Positions 44,801 to 53,662 of a DNA stretch of 64,000 bases are shown here, in pieces. Every line of letters starts with the position of its first letter. The stretch's first letter is position 1. Under the pieces are notes generated by a model, which saw nothing but the letters and a program-made list of their open reading frames with translations, was not told the DNA's origin and ran no database searches. The position numbers and the translations under genes are program-made. Source of the DNA: an uncultured Prevotellaceae bacterium (lineage in GTDB: Bacteria; Bacteroidota; Bacteroidia; Bacteroidales; Bacteroidaceae); the NCBI GenBank assembly GCA_947169245.1, contig CAMVPA010000008.1, forward strand, positions 1 to 64,000, in the 5' to 3' direction.

Positions 44801-44813
44801 AAAAACGCTGCAT

Positions 44814-46265
44814 ATGAAACTGAGTGAACTTCTCAAGAACGTAAAGCCCATAGCCATCATCGGCGATGCCGATGTGGAGGTGACTGGTATCAAGATTGAC
44901 TCCCGACAGATTCAGCCGGGATACCTCTTCGTAGCCATCAAGGGTACTCAGACCGATGGCCACCGCTTCATTCCCAAGGCACTGGAGTTGGGAGCCAAGG
45001 CGGTGCTCTGCGAAGACCTGCCTGACGAGAAAGCCAGTGGTGTCACCTATGTTCAGGTGGCCTCCACCGAGACGGCCGTAGGTCCCGTGGCGACGCTGTT
45101 CCACGGCGACCCGACGTCGAAGCTGAAGCTGGTGGGCGTCACTGGCACCAACGGCAAGACGACCATCGCCACCTTATTATATAATATGTTCCGGCAGTTC
45201 GGACATAAGTGCGGCCTGTTGTCGACGGTGTGCAACTACATCGACGGCGAGGCCGTGCCCGCCAGTCACACCACGCCCGACCCCATCGAGCTCAACGAGC
45301 TGTTGGAGCGCATGGTCGAGGCCGGCTGCGAGTATGTGTTCATGGAGTGCTCCAGCCACGCCATTGCACAGCAGCGCATCGGCGGTCTCCACTTCGCCGG
45401 CGGCATGTTCACCAACCTGACGCGCGACCACCTGGACTACCACAAGACGTTCGAGAACTACCGCGATGCCAAGAAGCAGTTCTTCGACATGCTCGGCAAG
45501 GATGCTTTCGCCATCACCAACCTCGACGACAAGAACGGCCTCTTCATGGTGCAGAACACCAAGGCCCAGGTGAAGACCTACTCCACACGCCAGCTGGCCG
45601 ACTTCCGCGCCCGCATCATCGAGTGCCACTTCGAGGGTATGTACCTGGAGATGGATGGTCGCGAGGTGGGCGTTCAGTTCATTGGTAAGTTCAACGTCTC
45701 GAACCTGCTCTGCGTCTACGGCGCTGCCGTCATGCTCGGCAAGCAGCCCGAGGACATCCTCGTCATCATGAGCACCCTGAAGAGTGTCAACGGACGCCTC
45801 GACCCCATCCGCTCGCCGGAGGGCTACACCGCCATCGTCGACTACGCCCACACGCCCGACGCTCTGGAGAATGTGCTTAACGCCATCCATGAGGTGCTCG
45901 ACGGAAAGGGAAAGGTCATTACCGTCTGCGGTGCCGGCGGCAACCGCGACAAGGGCAAGCGTCCGCTCATGGCTCAGGAGGCCGTGAAGCAGAGCGACCG
46001 CGTCATCATCACCAGCGACAACCCCCGTTTCGAGGAGCCGCAGGACATCATCAACGACATGCTGGCCGGTCTCGATGCCCGTCAGATGAAGAAGGTCATC
46101 AGCATCGCCGACCGTCGCGAGGCCATCCGCACTGCCTGCATGATGGCCGAGAAGGGCGATGTCATCCTTGTGGCCGGCAAGGGCCATGAAGACTATCAGG
46201 AGATCAAAGGCGTCAAGCACCACTTCGACGACCACGAGGTCATCCGTGAGTGCTTTGCCTCATGA
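44814..46265 (+). CDS. murE: UDP-MurNAc-tripeptide synthetase MurE (meso-DAP type)
   Basis: MurE adds the third residue of the peptidoglycan stem peptide. The 483-residue Mur ligase shows the ATP loop [29 protein letters not shown] and the carbamoyl-Lys region. The specificity motif SDNPRFEEP contains DNPR, which marks meso-diaminopimelate ligases. The ATG at 44814 gives the standard N-terminus [10 protein letters not shown]. Confidence 0.95.
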   Translation: MKLSELLKNVKPIAIIGDADVEVTGIKIDSRQIQPGYLFVAIKGTQTDGHRFIPKALELGAKAVLCEDLPDEKASGVTYVQVASTETAVGPVATLFHGDPTSKLKLVGVTGTNGKTTIATLLYNMFRQFGHKCGLLSTVCNYIDGEAVPASHTTPDPIELNELLERMVEAGCEYVFMECSSHAIAQQRIGGLHFAGGMFTNLTRDHLDYHKTFENYRDAKKQFFDMLGKDAFAITNLDDKNGLFMVQNTKAQVKTYSTRQLADFRARIIECHFEGMYLEMDGREVGVQFIGKFNVSNLLCVYGAAVMLGKQPEDILVIMSTLKSVNGRLDPIRSPEGYTAIVDYAHTPDALENVLNAIHEVLDGKGKVITVCGAGGNRDKGKRPLMAQEAVKQSDRVIITSDNPRFEEPQDIINDMLAGLDARQMKKVISIADRREAIRTACMMAEKGDVILVAGKGHEDYQEIKGVKHHFDDHEVIRECFAS

Positions 46266-46267
46266 GT

Positions 46268-46297
46268 CCCATAGGCCCAATTAGACCCACAACTCAC
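46268..46297. repeat. 9-bp spacer array in the murE-mraY gap
   Basis: CCCATAGGC, CCAATTAGA and CCCACAACT follow in register. This degenerate copy of the 9-bp array also occurs at 48961, 55122 and 56536. Confidence 0.6.
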
Positions 46298-46314
46298 AGA
46301 AAAATAACGAAGAT

Positions 46315-47586
46315 ATGCTGTACTACCTGTTCCGATTCTTAGAGCAATACGACATCCCCGGGGCGCACCTCTGGTCGTACATCTCGTTCCGCTCGTTGCT
46401 GACGCTTATCCTGTCGCTTCTCATCTCGGCGTGGTTTGGCGAGTATTTCATCAAGTACATGCGCCGCAAGAAGATCTTTGAGACCGAGCGCGACGCCACC
46501 ATCGACCCGTTTGGCGTCGAGAAGAAGGGTGTGCCCACCATGGGCGGACTCATCATCATCGTCAGCATCCTCGTGCCGGTGCTGCTCTTCGCCCGCATCC
46601 GCAATGTCTACATCATCCTCATGGTAGTGACCACGGTGTGGCTGGGCTTCCTCGGCTTCCTCGACGACTACATCAAGATTTTCCGTCGCAACAAGGAGGG
46701 CCTGAAGGGTAAGTACAAGATTGTGGGGCAGGTGTCGATAGGCTTCATCGTGGGTCTGACGCTCTGGCTCAGTCCCGATGCCCTGGTACGCGAGAATGTC
46801 GATGTCGAGCAGCAGAATCAGGAGATTGTCGTCAAGTATAGGAGCGAGGCGGTGAAGTCGTTGCAGACCACCATCCCGTTCGTCAAGAACCACAACCTGA
46901 ACTACTCGAAGGTCATGAGTTTTATGGGCGACTACAAGGTGGCCGCCGGCTGGGTGCTCTTCGTCATCCTGACCATCCTCGTGGTGACGGCCGTCTCCAA
47001 CGGCGCCAACCTGAACGACGGCATGGACGGTATGTGTGCGGGCAACTCGGCTGTCATCGGTGTGGCGATGCTCGTCTTGGCCTACGTGTCGGGTCACATC
47101 GTCTATGCGGCCTATTTCGACATCATGTATATCCCCCACGCCGAAGAGCTGGTGGTCTTCCTCTCGGCGTTCATCGGAGCCATGATCGGTTTCCTGTGGT
47201 ACAACGCCTATCCCGCCCAGGTCTTCATGGGCGATACTGGCTCACTGACCATTGGCGGCATCATCGGCGTCTGCGCCGTCATCATCCACAAGGAGTTGTT
47301 GCTGCCCATCCTCTGCGGCATCTTCTTCATCGAGAGCCTCAGTGTCATCATCCAGACGCAGTGGTTCAAGCTGATGAAGCGCAAGGGCAAGCGCGTCCGT
47401 GTGTTCCGTGCCACACCTATCCACGACAACTTCCGCCGGCTCGACTCCCAGCTCGACCCGACGTCGCACTATATCCTCCGTGGCTGGCCCCACCGCCAGT
47501 TCCATGAGTCGAAGATCACGTTCCGCTTCTGGATCATCACCATCATCCTGGCGGCACTGACCATTATCACGTTGAAAGTAAGATAA
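46315..47586 (+). CDS. mraY: Phospho-MurNAc-pentapeptide transferase MraY
   Basis: MraY makes lipid I by moving phospho-MurNAc-pentapeptide to undecaprenyl phosphate. The 423-residue polytopic membrane protein shows KKGVPTMGGLIII, FLDDYIKIFRRNKEGL, GANLNDGMDGMCAG and the catalytic-loop NAYPAQVFMGDTGSL. A loop around residues 165-190 is longer than in E. coli, as is usual in Bacteroidetes. Confidence 0.95.
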   Translation: MLYYLFRFLEQYDIPGAHLWSYISFRSLLTLILSLLISAWFGEYFIKYMRRKKIFETERDATIDPFGVEKKGVPTMGGLIIIVSILVPVLLFARIRNVYIILMVVTTVWLGFLGFLDDYIKIFRRNKEGLKGKYKIVGQVSIGFIVGLTLWLSPDALVRENVDVEQQNQEIVVKYRSEAVKSLQTTIPFVKNHNLNYSKVMSFMGDYKVAAGWVLFVILTILVVTAVSNGANLNDGMDGMCAGNSAVIGVAMLVLAYVSGHIVYAAYFDIMYIPHAEELVVFLSAFIGAMIGFLWYNAYPAQVFMGDTGSLTIGGIIGVCAVIIHKELLLPILCGIFFIESLSVIIQTQWFKLMKRKGKRVRVFRATPIHDNFRRLDSQLDPTSHYILRGWPHRQFHESKITFRFWIITIILAALTIITLKVR

Positions 47587-47628
47587 AAAGCCGCTTCCCA
47601 AGGGGAGTAAGGACAGAAATAGAAAGAG

Positions 47629-48960
47629 ATGAAGAGAATAGTAGTATTAGGAGCAGGCGAGAGCGGCGCAGGAGCTGCCGTTCTGGCCAAGAAGAAAGGA
47701 TTCGACGTGTTCGTCAGTGACATGTCGAAGATTGCCGACCGTTACAAGAAACTGTTGGACGACCACCAGATAGCGTGGGAGGAAGGTCAGCACACCGAGG
47801 AGAAAATCCTCAACGCCGACGAGATTATCAAGTCGCCGGGCATCCCCGACACGGCGCCGATGGTCAGCAAGGCCATTGCCAAGGGCATCCATATCATCAG
47901 CGAGATTGAGTTTGCAGGCCGCTACACCGATGCGAAGATGATCTGCATCACTGGCTCCAATGGTAAGACAACCACCACCTCGCTCATCTATCATATCTTC
48001 CGACAGGCAGGCTACGATGCCGGACTGGCCGGCAACATCGGTCACTCGCTGGCTCTGCAGGTGGCCGAGGAGCCGCACGCCTACTACATCATCGAGCTCT
48101 CGTCATTCCAGCTCGACAACATGTACGACTTCCGTGCCAACATCGCCATCCTGCTCAACATCACGCCCGACCATCTGGACCGCTACGACAACTCGATGCA
48201 GAACTACACCGATGCCAAGATGCGTATCATCCAGAACCAGACGCCGAAGGATGCCTTCATCTACTGGGCCGACGACCCCATCATCTCGAAGGAGCTGCAG
48301 AAGTACGACATCAAGGCCGTGATGTGTCCGTTCAGCGACATCAAGAAGGGCGGTGTCATCGGCTATATCGAGGAGGGTCAGTACAAGCTGGAATACCCTA
48401 CGCCGTTCAACATGGAGCAGGAGAGCCTGAGCCTCACCGGCCGTCACAATATCTACAACTCGCTGGCTGCTGGTCTGGCGGCCAACATTGCCGGCATCAA
48501 GAAAGAGGAGATCCGCCGCTCGCTGAGCGACTTCCCCGGCGTGGAACATCGTTTGGAGAAGGTCTGCGACGTGCGTGGCGTCCACTACGTCAACGACTCC
48601 AAGGCCACTAACGTCGACGCATGCTGGTATGCGCTGGAGTCGATGAAGACGAAGGTGGTGCTCATCGTCGGCGGTAAGGACAAGGGCAACGACTACTCGC
48701 CGCTCTTCCCGCTCATCAGGGAGAAGTGCTCGGCCCTGGTCTATCTGGGTGCTGACAACCAGAAACTGCACGATAACTTCGATCAGCTGGGAATCCCCGT
48801 GCGCGACACCCACTCCATGAAGGAGTGTGTGGCCGCCTGCTACGAGCTGGCCCAGCCCGGCGAGACGGTGCTGCTCTCTCCCTGCTGCGCTTCGTTCGAC
48901 CTCTTCAAGAACATGGAGGACCGCGGCGAGCAGTTCAAGAAGCTGGCACGCTCACTATAA
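47629..48960 (+). CDS. murD: UDP-MurNAc-L-alanine--D-glutamate ligase MurD
   Basis: MurD adds D-glutamate to UDP-MurNAc-L-alanine. The 443-residue Mur ligase has the N-terminal nucleotide fold (VVLGAGESGAGAAVLAKKKG), the ATP loop CITGSNGKTTTTSLI, ELSSFQLDNM, GRHNIYNSLAAGLA and VNDSKATNVDACWYALES. Confidence 0.96.
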   Translation: MKRIVVLGAGESGAGAAVLAKKKGFDVFVSDMSKIADRYKKLLDDHQIAWEEGQHTEEKILNADEIIKSPGIPDTAPMVSKAIAKGIHIISEIEFAGRYTDAKMICITGSNGKTTTTSLIYHIFRQAGYDAGLAGNIGHSLALQVAEEPHAYYIIELSSFQLDNMYDFRANIAILLNITPDHLDRYDNSMQNYTDAKMRIIQNQTPKDAFIYWADDPIISKELQKYDIKAVMCPFSDIKKGGVIGYIEEGQYKLEYPTPFNMEQESLSLTGRHNIYNSLAAGLAANIAGIKKEEIRRSLSDFPGVEHRLEKVCDVRGVHYVNDSKATNVDACWYALESMKTKVVLIVGGKDKGNDYSPLFPLIREKCSALVYLGADNQKLHDNFDQLGIPVRDTHSMKECVAACYELAQPGETVLLSPCCASFDLFKNMEDRGEQFKKLARSL

Positions 48961-48996
48961 CCCATAGGCCCCATAAGACGCATAAGACTCACAAAA
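48961..48996. repeat. 9-bp spacer array in the murD-ftsW gap
   Basis: CCCATAGGC, CCCATAAGA, CGCATAAGA and CTCACAAAA run in register and start right after the murD stop codon. Confidence 0.75.
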
Positions 48997-48999
48997 CGA

Positions 49000-50256
49000 A
49001 TGGAAAAGAAAATAGGAAATATCTTCAAGGGCGACAAGGTCATCTGGATGGTGTTCTTCTTCCTCTGCATGATCAGCATTGTCGAGGTCTTCTCGGCTTC
49101 GAGTAATCTGACGTACAAGAGCCAGAACTACATGGGCCCCATTGTCTACCACACCGCTACAATCTTGGCCGGTCTGGCAGTAGCCGTCATCACCCTGAAT
49201 ATTCCTTGCCGCTACTTCAAGCTGATGACGCCGTTCCTGATATTGGTATCAATAGTGACACTGCTGTGGGTGCTTCTTGCAGGAACGAAGGTCGGCGATG
49301 CTGGTAGGTGGATAAACCTTTTCGGATTCACCTTCCAGCCGTCAGAAATAGCAAAGGGAACAATCGTGCTGGCCGTGGCACAGATACTGGCCGCCATGCA
49401 GCGTGAGAATGGCGCGGACAAGAATGCATTCAAGTGGATACTCTGGATTACCCTGCCCGCCTGTCTGCTGATAGGTCTTGAGAATCTCTCTACTGCTCTT
49501 ATGCTCTTCGCTGTCGTGTTCATGATGATGATTATCGGGCTTGTGCCCTTTAGACAGTGGGGCAAGCTGGCACTGATTCTCTTGGTAGCCGGCGTGTTTG
49601 CTCTATCTATGGTGATGCTGGTGGGAACGGAAATCAACGAGAACGAAAAGCAGCTTTCGCAGACGGAAAGCATAGAGCAGCCTAACGGTGAGAAGAAAGA
49701 GAAGAGCTTCATTGAGAAGATGTTCCACCGGGCCGATACATGGAAGAGCCGCATCCTGAAATACGGGAGACCGGATCCCAGCCCCGAGGACTTCGACCTT
49801 GACAAGGACATGCAGGTGGCACACGCCAACATTGCCATCGTCTCGTCGAACATCATCGGCAAGGGGCCGGGCAACTCTGTCGAGCGCGACTATCTGCCGC
49901 AGGCGTTCAGCGACTTCATCTATGCCATCATCATTGAGGAGATGGGAATCATCGGAGCCATACTGGTGGTGTTCCTCTACATTGTGCTGCTCTACCGGAC
50001 TGCCCGCATCGCCTCGCGTTGCGAGAACAATTTCCCGGCGTTCCTCATCATGGGACTGTCGCTGTTGCTCGTCATTCAGGCTGTGTTCAACATGATGGTG
50101 GCCGTTGGTCTGGCTCCCGTCACAGGACAACCTCTGCCGCTCGTCTCCAAGGGTGGCACGTCGACCATCATCAACTGTGCCTATATCGGTGCCATCCTGA
50201 GTGTCAGCCGTTCGGCTAAGATGAAAGTGAAGACAGAAGAAGTTAAAAGTGAATAA
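49000..50256 (+). CDS. ftsW: Septal peptidoglycan glycosyltransferase FtsW
   Basis: FtsW is the SEDS-family polymerase that builds septal glycan strands with FtsI. The 418-residue protein has about ten membrane helices and the SEDS features GDAGRWINLFGFTFQPSEIAK, NIIGKGPGNSVERDYLPQAF and APVTGQPLPLVSKGGTSTI. Its periplasmic loop around residues 205-260 is charged and long. Confidence 0.94.
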   Translation: MEKKIGNIFKGDKVIWMVFFFLCMISIVEVFSASSNLTYKSQNYMGPIVYHTATILAGLAVAVITLNIPCRYFKLMTPFLILVSIVTLLWVLLAGTKVGDAGRWINLFGFTFQPSEIAKGTIVLAVAQILAAMQRENGADKNAFKWILWITLPACLLIGLENLSTALMLFAVVFMMMIIGLVPFRQWGKLALILLVAGVFALSMVMLVGTEINENEKQLSQTESIEQPNGEKKEKSFIEKMFHRADTWKSRILKYGRPDPSPEDFDLDKDMQVAHANIAIVSSNIIGKGPGNSVERDYLPQAFSDFIYAIIIEEMGIIGAILVVFLYIVLLYRTARIASRCENNFPAFLIMGLSLLLVIQAVFNMMVAVGLAPVTGQPLPLVSKGGTSTIINCAYIGAILSVSRSAKMKVKTEEVKSE

Positions 50257-50259
50257 GAT

Positions 50260-51369
50260 ATGGACAAGGAGTTAAGAGTCATCATCAGCGGAGGCGGAAC
50301 GGGAGGCCACATCTTCCCGGCTGTCTCAATAGCCAATGCCGTCAAGGCCTTGCGACCTGACGCTAAGATCCTGTTTGTGGGTGCTCTTGGACGCATGGAG
50401 ATGCAGCGTGTGCCGGCTGCCGGCTACGACATCAAGGGCCTGCCCATCCGTGGTTTCTACCGTCCGCTGTGGAAACCTGCCAACATCGGTGTGGCCTTCG
50501 ATTATCTCAGGAGCAAGTGGCTTGCCAAGAAGATTCTCCGCCAGTTCCGTCCGCAGGTGGCTGTCGGTGTCGGCGGCTATGCCAGTAGTGCTGCCTTGGG
50601 GGCAGCCAACAGCTTAGGCATCCCCACGCTGCTGCAGGAGCAGAACAGCTATGCCGGACTCACCAACAAGCAGCTGGCTAAGAACGCTAAGAAAATCTGT
50701 GTGGCCTACGAAGGCATGGAGCGCTTCTTTCCGGCCGAGAAAATCATGCTGACGGGCAATCCTGTGCGCCAGCAGTTGTTGGAGACCACTGTCACCCACG
50801 ACGAGGCCATCCGCTCCTTCGGCTTCGACCCGTCGAAGAAGACCGTCATGCTCGTAGGAGGTAGTCTCGGTGCCCGTACCATCAATGAGAGTGTGTTGCA
50901 GCATCTCGACCTGATAAAGAACAGCGGCGTGCAGTTCGTCTGGCAGACAGGCAAGTACTATAGCGCTGAAATAGCCAAGCGTTTGGAGGGAGAGAACATT
51001 CCCAACCTGAAGGTGACCGACTTCATCACCGACATGGGCGCTGCCTATAAGGCCGCCGACCTTGTGGTGAGCCGTGCCGGTGCCGGCAGCATCAGTGAGT
51101 TCTGCCTTCTGGGCATGCCCGTCATCCTCGTGCCCAGTCCCAATGTGGCTGAGGACCACCAGACGAAGAACGCCCTGGCGCTGGCCAATCGCGATGCCGC
51201 CCTCTACGTGAAGGATGCCGACGCTCCCGCCACGCTCCTGCAGCTGGCCATCGAGACCGTCAATGACGATGCGAAACTCAAGTCGCTGAGCGAGAACGTG
51301 CTCAAGCTGGCACTGCCAAACTCGGCCGACATCATCGCCAAAGAAGTCATCAAACTGGCAAAGAAGTAG
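50260..51369 (+). CDS. murG: UDP-GlcNAc:lipid I GlcNAc transferase MurG
   Basis: MurG makes lipid II at the inner face of the membrane. The 369-residue GT28 enzyme shows the N-terminal ISGGGTGGHIFPA loop, GVGGYASSAALGAA, LQEQNSYAGLTNKQL, VGGSLGARTINESV and VSRAGAGSISEF. Its start follows ftsW by 3 nt. Confidence 0.96.
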   Translation: MDKELRVIISGGGTGGHIFPAVSIANAVKALRPDAKILFVGALGRMEMQRVPAAGYDIKGLPIRGFYRPLWKPANIGVAFDYLRSKWLAKKILRQFRPQVAVGVGGYASSAALGAANSLGIPTLLQEQNSYAGLTNKQLAKNAKKICVAYEGMERFFPAEKIMLTGNPVRQQLLETTVTHDEAIRSFGFDPSKKTVMLVGGSLGARTINESVLQHLDLIKNSGVQFVWQTGKYYSAEIAKRLEGENIPNLKVTDFITDMGAAYKAADLVVSRAGAGSISEFCLLGMPVILVPSPNVAEDHQTKNALALANRDAALYVKDADAPATLLQLAIETVNDDAKLKSLSENVLKLALPNSADIIAKEVIKLAKK

Positions 51370-51370
51370 C

Positions 51371-51492
51371 CTACCCAAGCCCTCCCCAAGGGAGGGATGT
51401 TAAGAATGATAAGATAATTGAAGGAACAAATATATGAACAATAGTAGTACAATAACAAACCAACATCCCTCCCTCCGGGAGGGCTTGGGTGG
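51371..51492. repeat. Inverted-repeat element between murG and murC, supplying the murC start
   Basis: The arms 51371-51401 and 51462-51492 are about 30-bp inverted copies (cores CCAAGCCCTCCC and GGGAGGGCTTGG) around an AT-rich centre of 60 bp. The murC ATG at 51434 lies in the centre, so the first 20 or so MurC residues are encoded by the element. Confidence 0.8.
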
Positions 51493-52858
51493 GCTCTCCG
51501 CAGTCTACTTCGTGGGAGCCGGTGGCATCGGTATGAGTGCCATCGCCCGCTATTTCCTGAAACGGGGCCTCGTCGTGGCTGGCTACGACAAGACACCGAG
51601 CGACCTGACACGCCAGTTGGAGCGCGAGGGTATGCTCGTCCACTATGAGGAGAGCGTTGAGGCTATACCGCAGGCCTGTCGGCAGCCTCAGTCGTGCCTT
51701 GTCGTCTATACGCCGGCCATACCCGCCGAGCACAAGGAACTGGTATGGTTCCGCGAGAACGGTTTTGAGATTCAGAAGCGTGCTCAGGTGCTGGGCACCC
51801 TGACGCGCCAGATGAAGGGTCTCTGCGTGGCTGGTACCCATGGCAAGACAACCACCTCGACCATGTGTGCCCACATCATGCACCAGTCGTCGCCCGACTG
51901 CAACGCCTTCCTTGGCGGCATATCCAAGAACTACGGCACGAACTACATTCTCTCCGACAGCGACTACGTCGTCATCGAGGCCGACGAGTTCGACCGCTCG
52001 TTCCACTGGCTGCGCCCCTGGATGACGGTCATCACCTCGACCGACCCCGACCATCTTGACATCTATGGCACGAAGGAGGCCTATCTGGAGAGTTTCCGCC
52101 ACTACACCACGCTCATCCAGCCCGGCGGTGCACTGATCATCCATCGTGGTCTGGAGATGCAGGAGTCGTTGCAGGACGGTGTGCGCCGCTACGACTACGC
52201 ACTCACTGAGGGCGACTTCCATGCCGAGAACATCAAGATAGAGAACGGCGAGATCACGTTCGACTTCATCTCGCCCATAGAGTCGGTGCCCGGCATAGTG
52301 CTGGGACAGCCCGTACCTATCAATATAGAGAACGGCATTGCCGCCATGGCGATGGCTCAGCTCAATGGCTGCACAGCCGAGGAGCTACGCTATGGCATGC
52401 GTACCTACGGCGGTGTGGACCGTCGTTTCGACTTCAAGATCAAGACCGACAGTCTGGTCTTCCTCAGCGACTATGCCCACCATCCGAAGGAGATTTACCA
52501 GAGTGCGCGCAGCATCCGCGAGCTGTATAAGAACCGTCACATCACGGCCATCTTCCAGCCCCACCTCTACACCCGAACCCGCGACTTCTACCGCGAGTTC
52601 GCCGAGGCGCTGAGCCAGCTCGACGAGGTCATCCTGACCGAGATATATCCTGCCCGTGAGCTGCCCATCGAGGGTGTCACGTCGCAGCTCATCTACGACA
52701 ACCTGGCCCCTGGCGTCGAGAAGCAGCTCATCCGTAAGGACGAGGTGATGCAGCTGGTGAAGAGCCGTTCGTTCGATGTGCTCATCGTGCTGGGTGCCGG
52801 TGACCTCGACAATATGGTGCCGGAGATGGTGAAAGTCTTGAGAGGTGAGAAGAAGTGA
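51434..52858 (+). CDS. murC: UDP-MurNAc--L-alanine ligase MurC
   Basis: MurC adds the first residue of the stem peptide. The 474-residue Mur ligase shows VYFVGAGGIGMSAIARYFLK, the ATP loop VAGTHGKTTTSTMCAH, EADEFDRSF and SDYAHHPKEI. The first 20 residues or so (including NQHPSLREGLGG) are not family sequence; they come from the inverted-repeat element at 51371-51492. The C-terminal residues LRGEKK are encoded by the start of a 7-bp array. Confidence 0.95.
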   Translation: MNNSSTITNQHPSLREGLGGLSAVYFVGAGGIGMSAIARYFLKRGLVVAGYDKTPSDLTRQLEREGMLVHYEESVEAIPQACRQPQSCLVVYTPAIPAEHKELVWFRENGFEIQKRAQVLGTLTRQMKGLCVAGTHGKTTTSTMCAHIMHQSSPDCNAFLGGISKNYGTNYILSDSDYVVIEADEFDRSFHWLRPWMTVITSTDPDHLDIYGTKEAYLESFRHYTTLIQPGGALIIHRGLEMQESLQDGVRRYDYALTEGDFHAENIKIENGEITFDFISPIESVPGIVLGQPVPINIENGIAAMAMAQLNGCTAEELRYGMRTYGGVDRRFDFKIKTDSLVFLSDYAHHPKEIYQSARSIRELYKNRHITAIFQPHLYTRTRDFYREFAEALSQLDEVILTEIYPARELPIEGVTSQLIYDNLAPGVEKQLIRKDEVMQLVKSRSFDVLIVLGAGDLDNMVPEMVKVLRGEKK

Positions 52859-52884
52859 GAAGTAAGAAGTGAGAGGTAAGAAGT
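52840..52884. repeat. 7-bp array across the murC stop and the murC-ftsQ gap
   Basis: Heptads GAGAGGT, AAGAAGT, GAGAAGT, AAGAAGT, GAGAGGT and AAGAAGT follow, with one 3-nt interruption. The array supplies the murC stop codon and the region before the ftsQ ATG. Confidence 0.75.
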
Positions 52885-53640
52885 ATGACAATAAACTGGA
52901 AGAAGACACTTATCGTCACCGTTGATGTAATCATTGCCGCCTATCTGGTGCTGGCCGTCACGGCGTTCAACCGCCCTGACGAGAAGGCCACTGTATGCTC
53001 GGAGGTGAAGATCGACATCGCGCAGGACAAGGGCGACGGTTTCCTCAACCCCGGTGAGGTGAAACGTCTGCTGGAGCGTCAGAGCTTGTATCCGTTGGCT
53101 CAGCCCATGCAGTTTGTATCGACGCGCAGCATTGAGGAGACGCTGATGAAAAGTCCCTTCGTCGACGAGGCCCAGTGCTACAAGACACAGAGCGGCCATG
53201 TCTGTATCCAGTTGCGCCAGCGCCTGCCGTTGCTCCATGTAATGGCTGATAATGGCGAGCGCTACTATCTGGACGACCACGGAGACATATTGCCGGCAAC
53301 GGGTCTGACCATCGACCTCATCGTGGCCACTGGCATCATTAGCCGCAAGTATGCCCGTGAGGTTCTGGCACCCCTGGCCATCACACTGCACGACGATGCT
53401 TTCTGGCAGAACCAGATTGTGCAGCTGAACGTTCTTGGCGACGGTACGTTGGAGCTGGTGCCCCGTGTCGGCGACCATGTGGTGTATCTCGGTGCCCCTA
53501 CCGACATTCCACAGAAGCTCGACCGTCTGCGTAAGTTCTATAAGTATGGCTTGAGCCATGCGGGCTGGAACCGCTATGAGCGTATCAGTGTGGAGTTTGG
53601 CAACCAGATTATCTGTAAGAAGAGGAACCAGAAGAAATGA
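52885..53640 (+). CDS. ftsQ: Cell division protein FtsQ
   Basis: FtsQ is a bitopic divisome protein that bridges early and late division proteins. The 251-residue protein has a short cytoplasmic start, one membrane helix (LIVTVDVIIAAYLVLAVTAF), a POTRA-like region (SIEETLMKSPFVDEAQCYKT) and the FtsQ beta domain (LPLLHVMADNGERYYLDDHG). Its place between murC and ftsA confirms it. Confidence 0.88.
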   Translation: MTINWKKTLIVTVDVIIAAYLVLAVTAFNRPDEKATVCSEVKIDIAQDKGDGFLNPGEVKRLLERQSLYPLAQPMQFVSTRSIEETLMKSPFVDEAQCYKTQSGHVCIQLRQRLPLLHVMADNGERYYLDDHGDILPATGLTIDLIVATGIISRKYAREVLAPLAITLHDDAFWQNQIVQLNVLGDGTLELVPRVGDHVVYLGAPTDIPQKLDRLRKFYKYGLSHAGWNRYERISVEFGNQIICKKRNQKK

Positions 53641-53662
53641 TAAAATAATAGGAGTTGAGAAT

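Noticed and set aside
47587..47628. CTTCCC...GGGGAG in the mraY-murD gap as another palindromic element
   Set aside because: Only a short core is present; the long arms seen at 51371 are missing.
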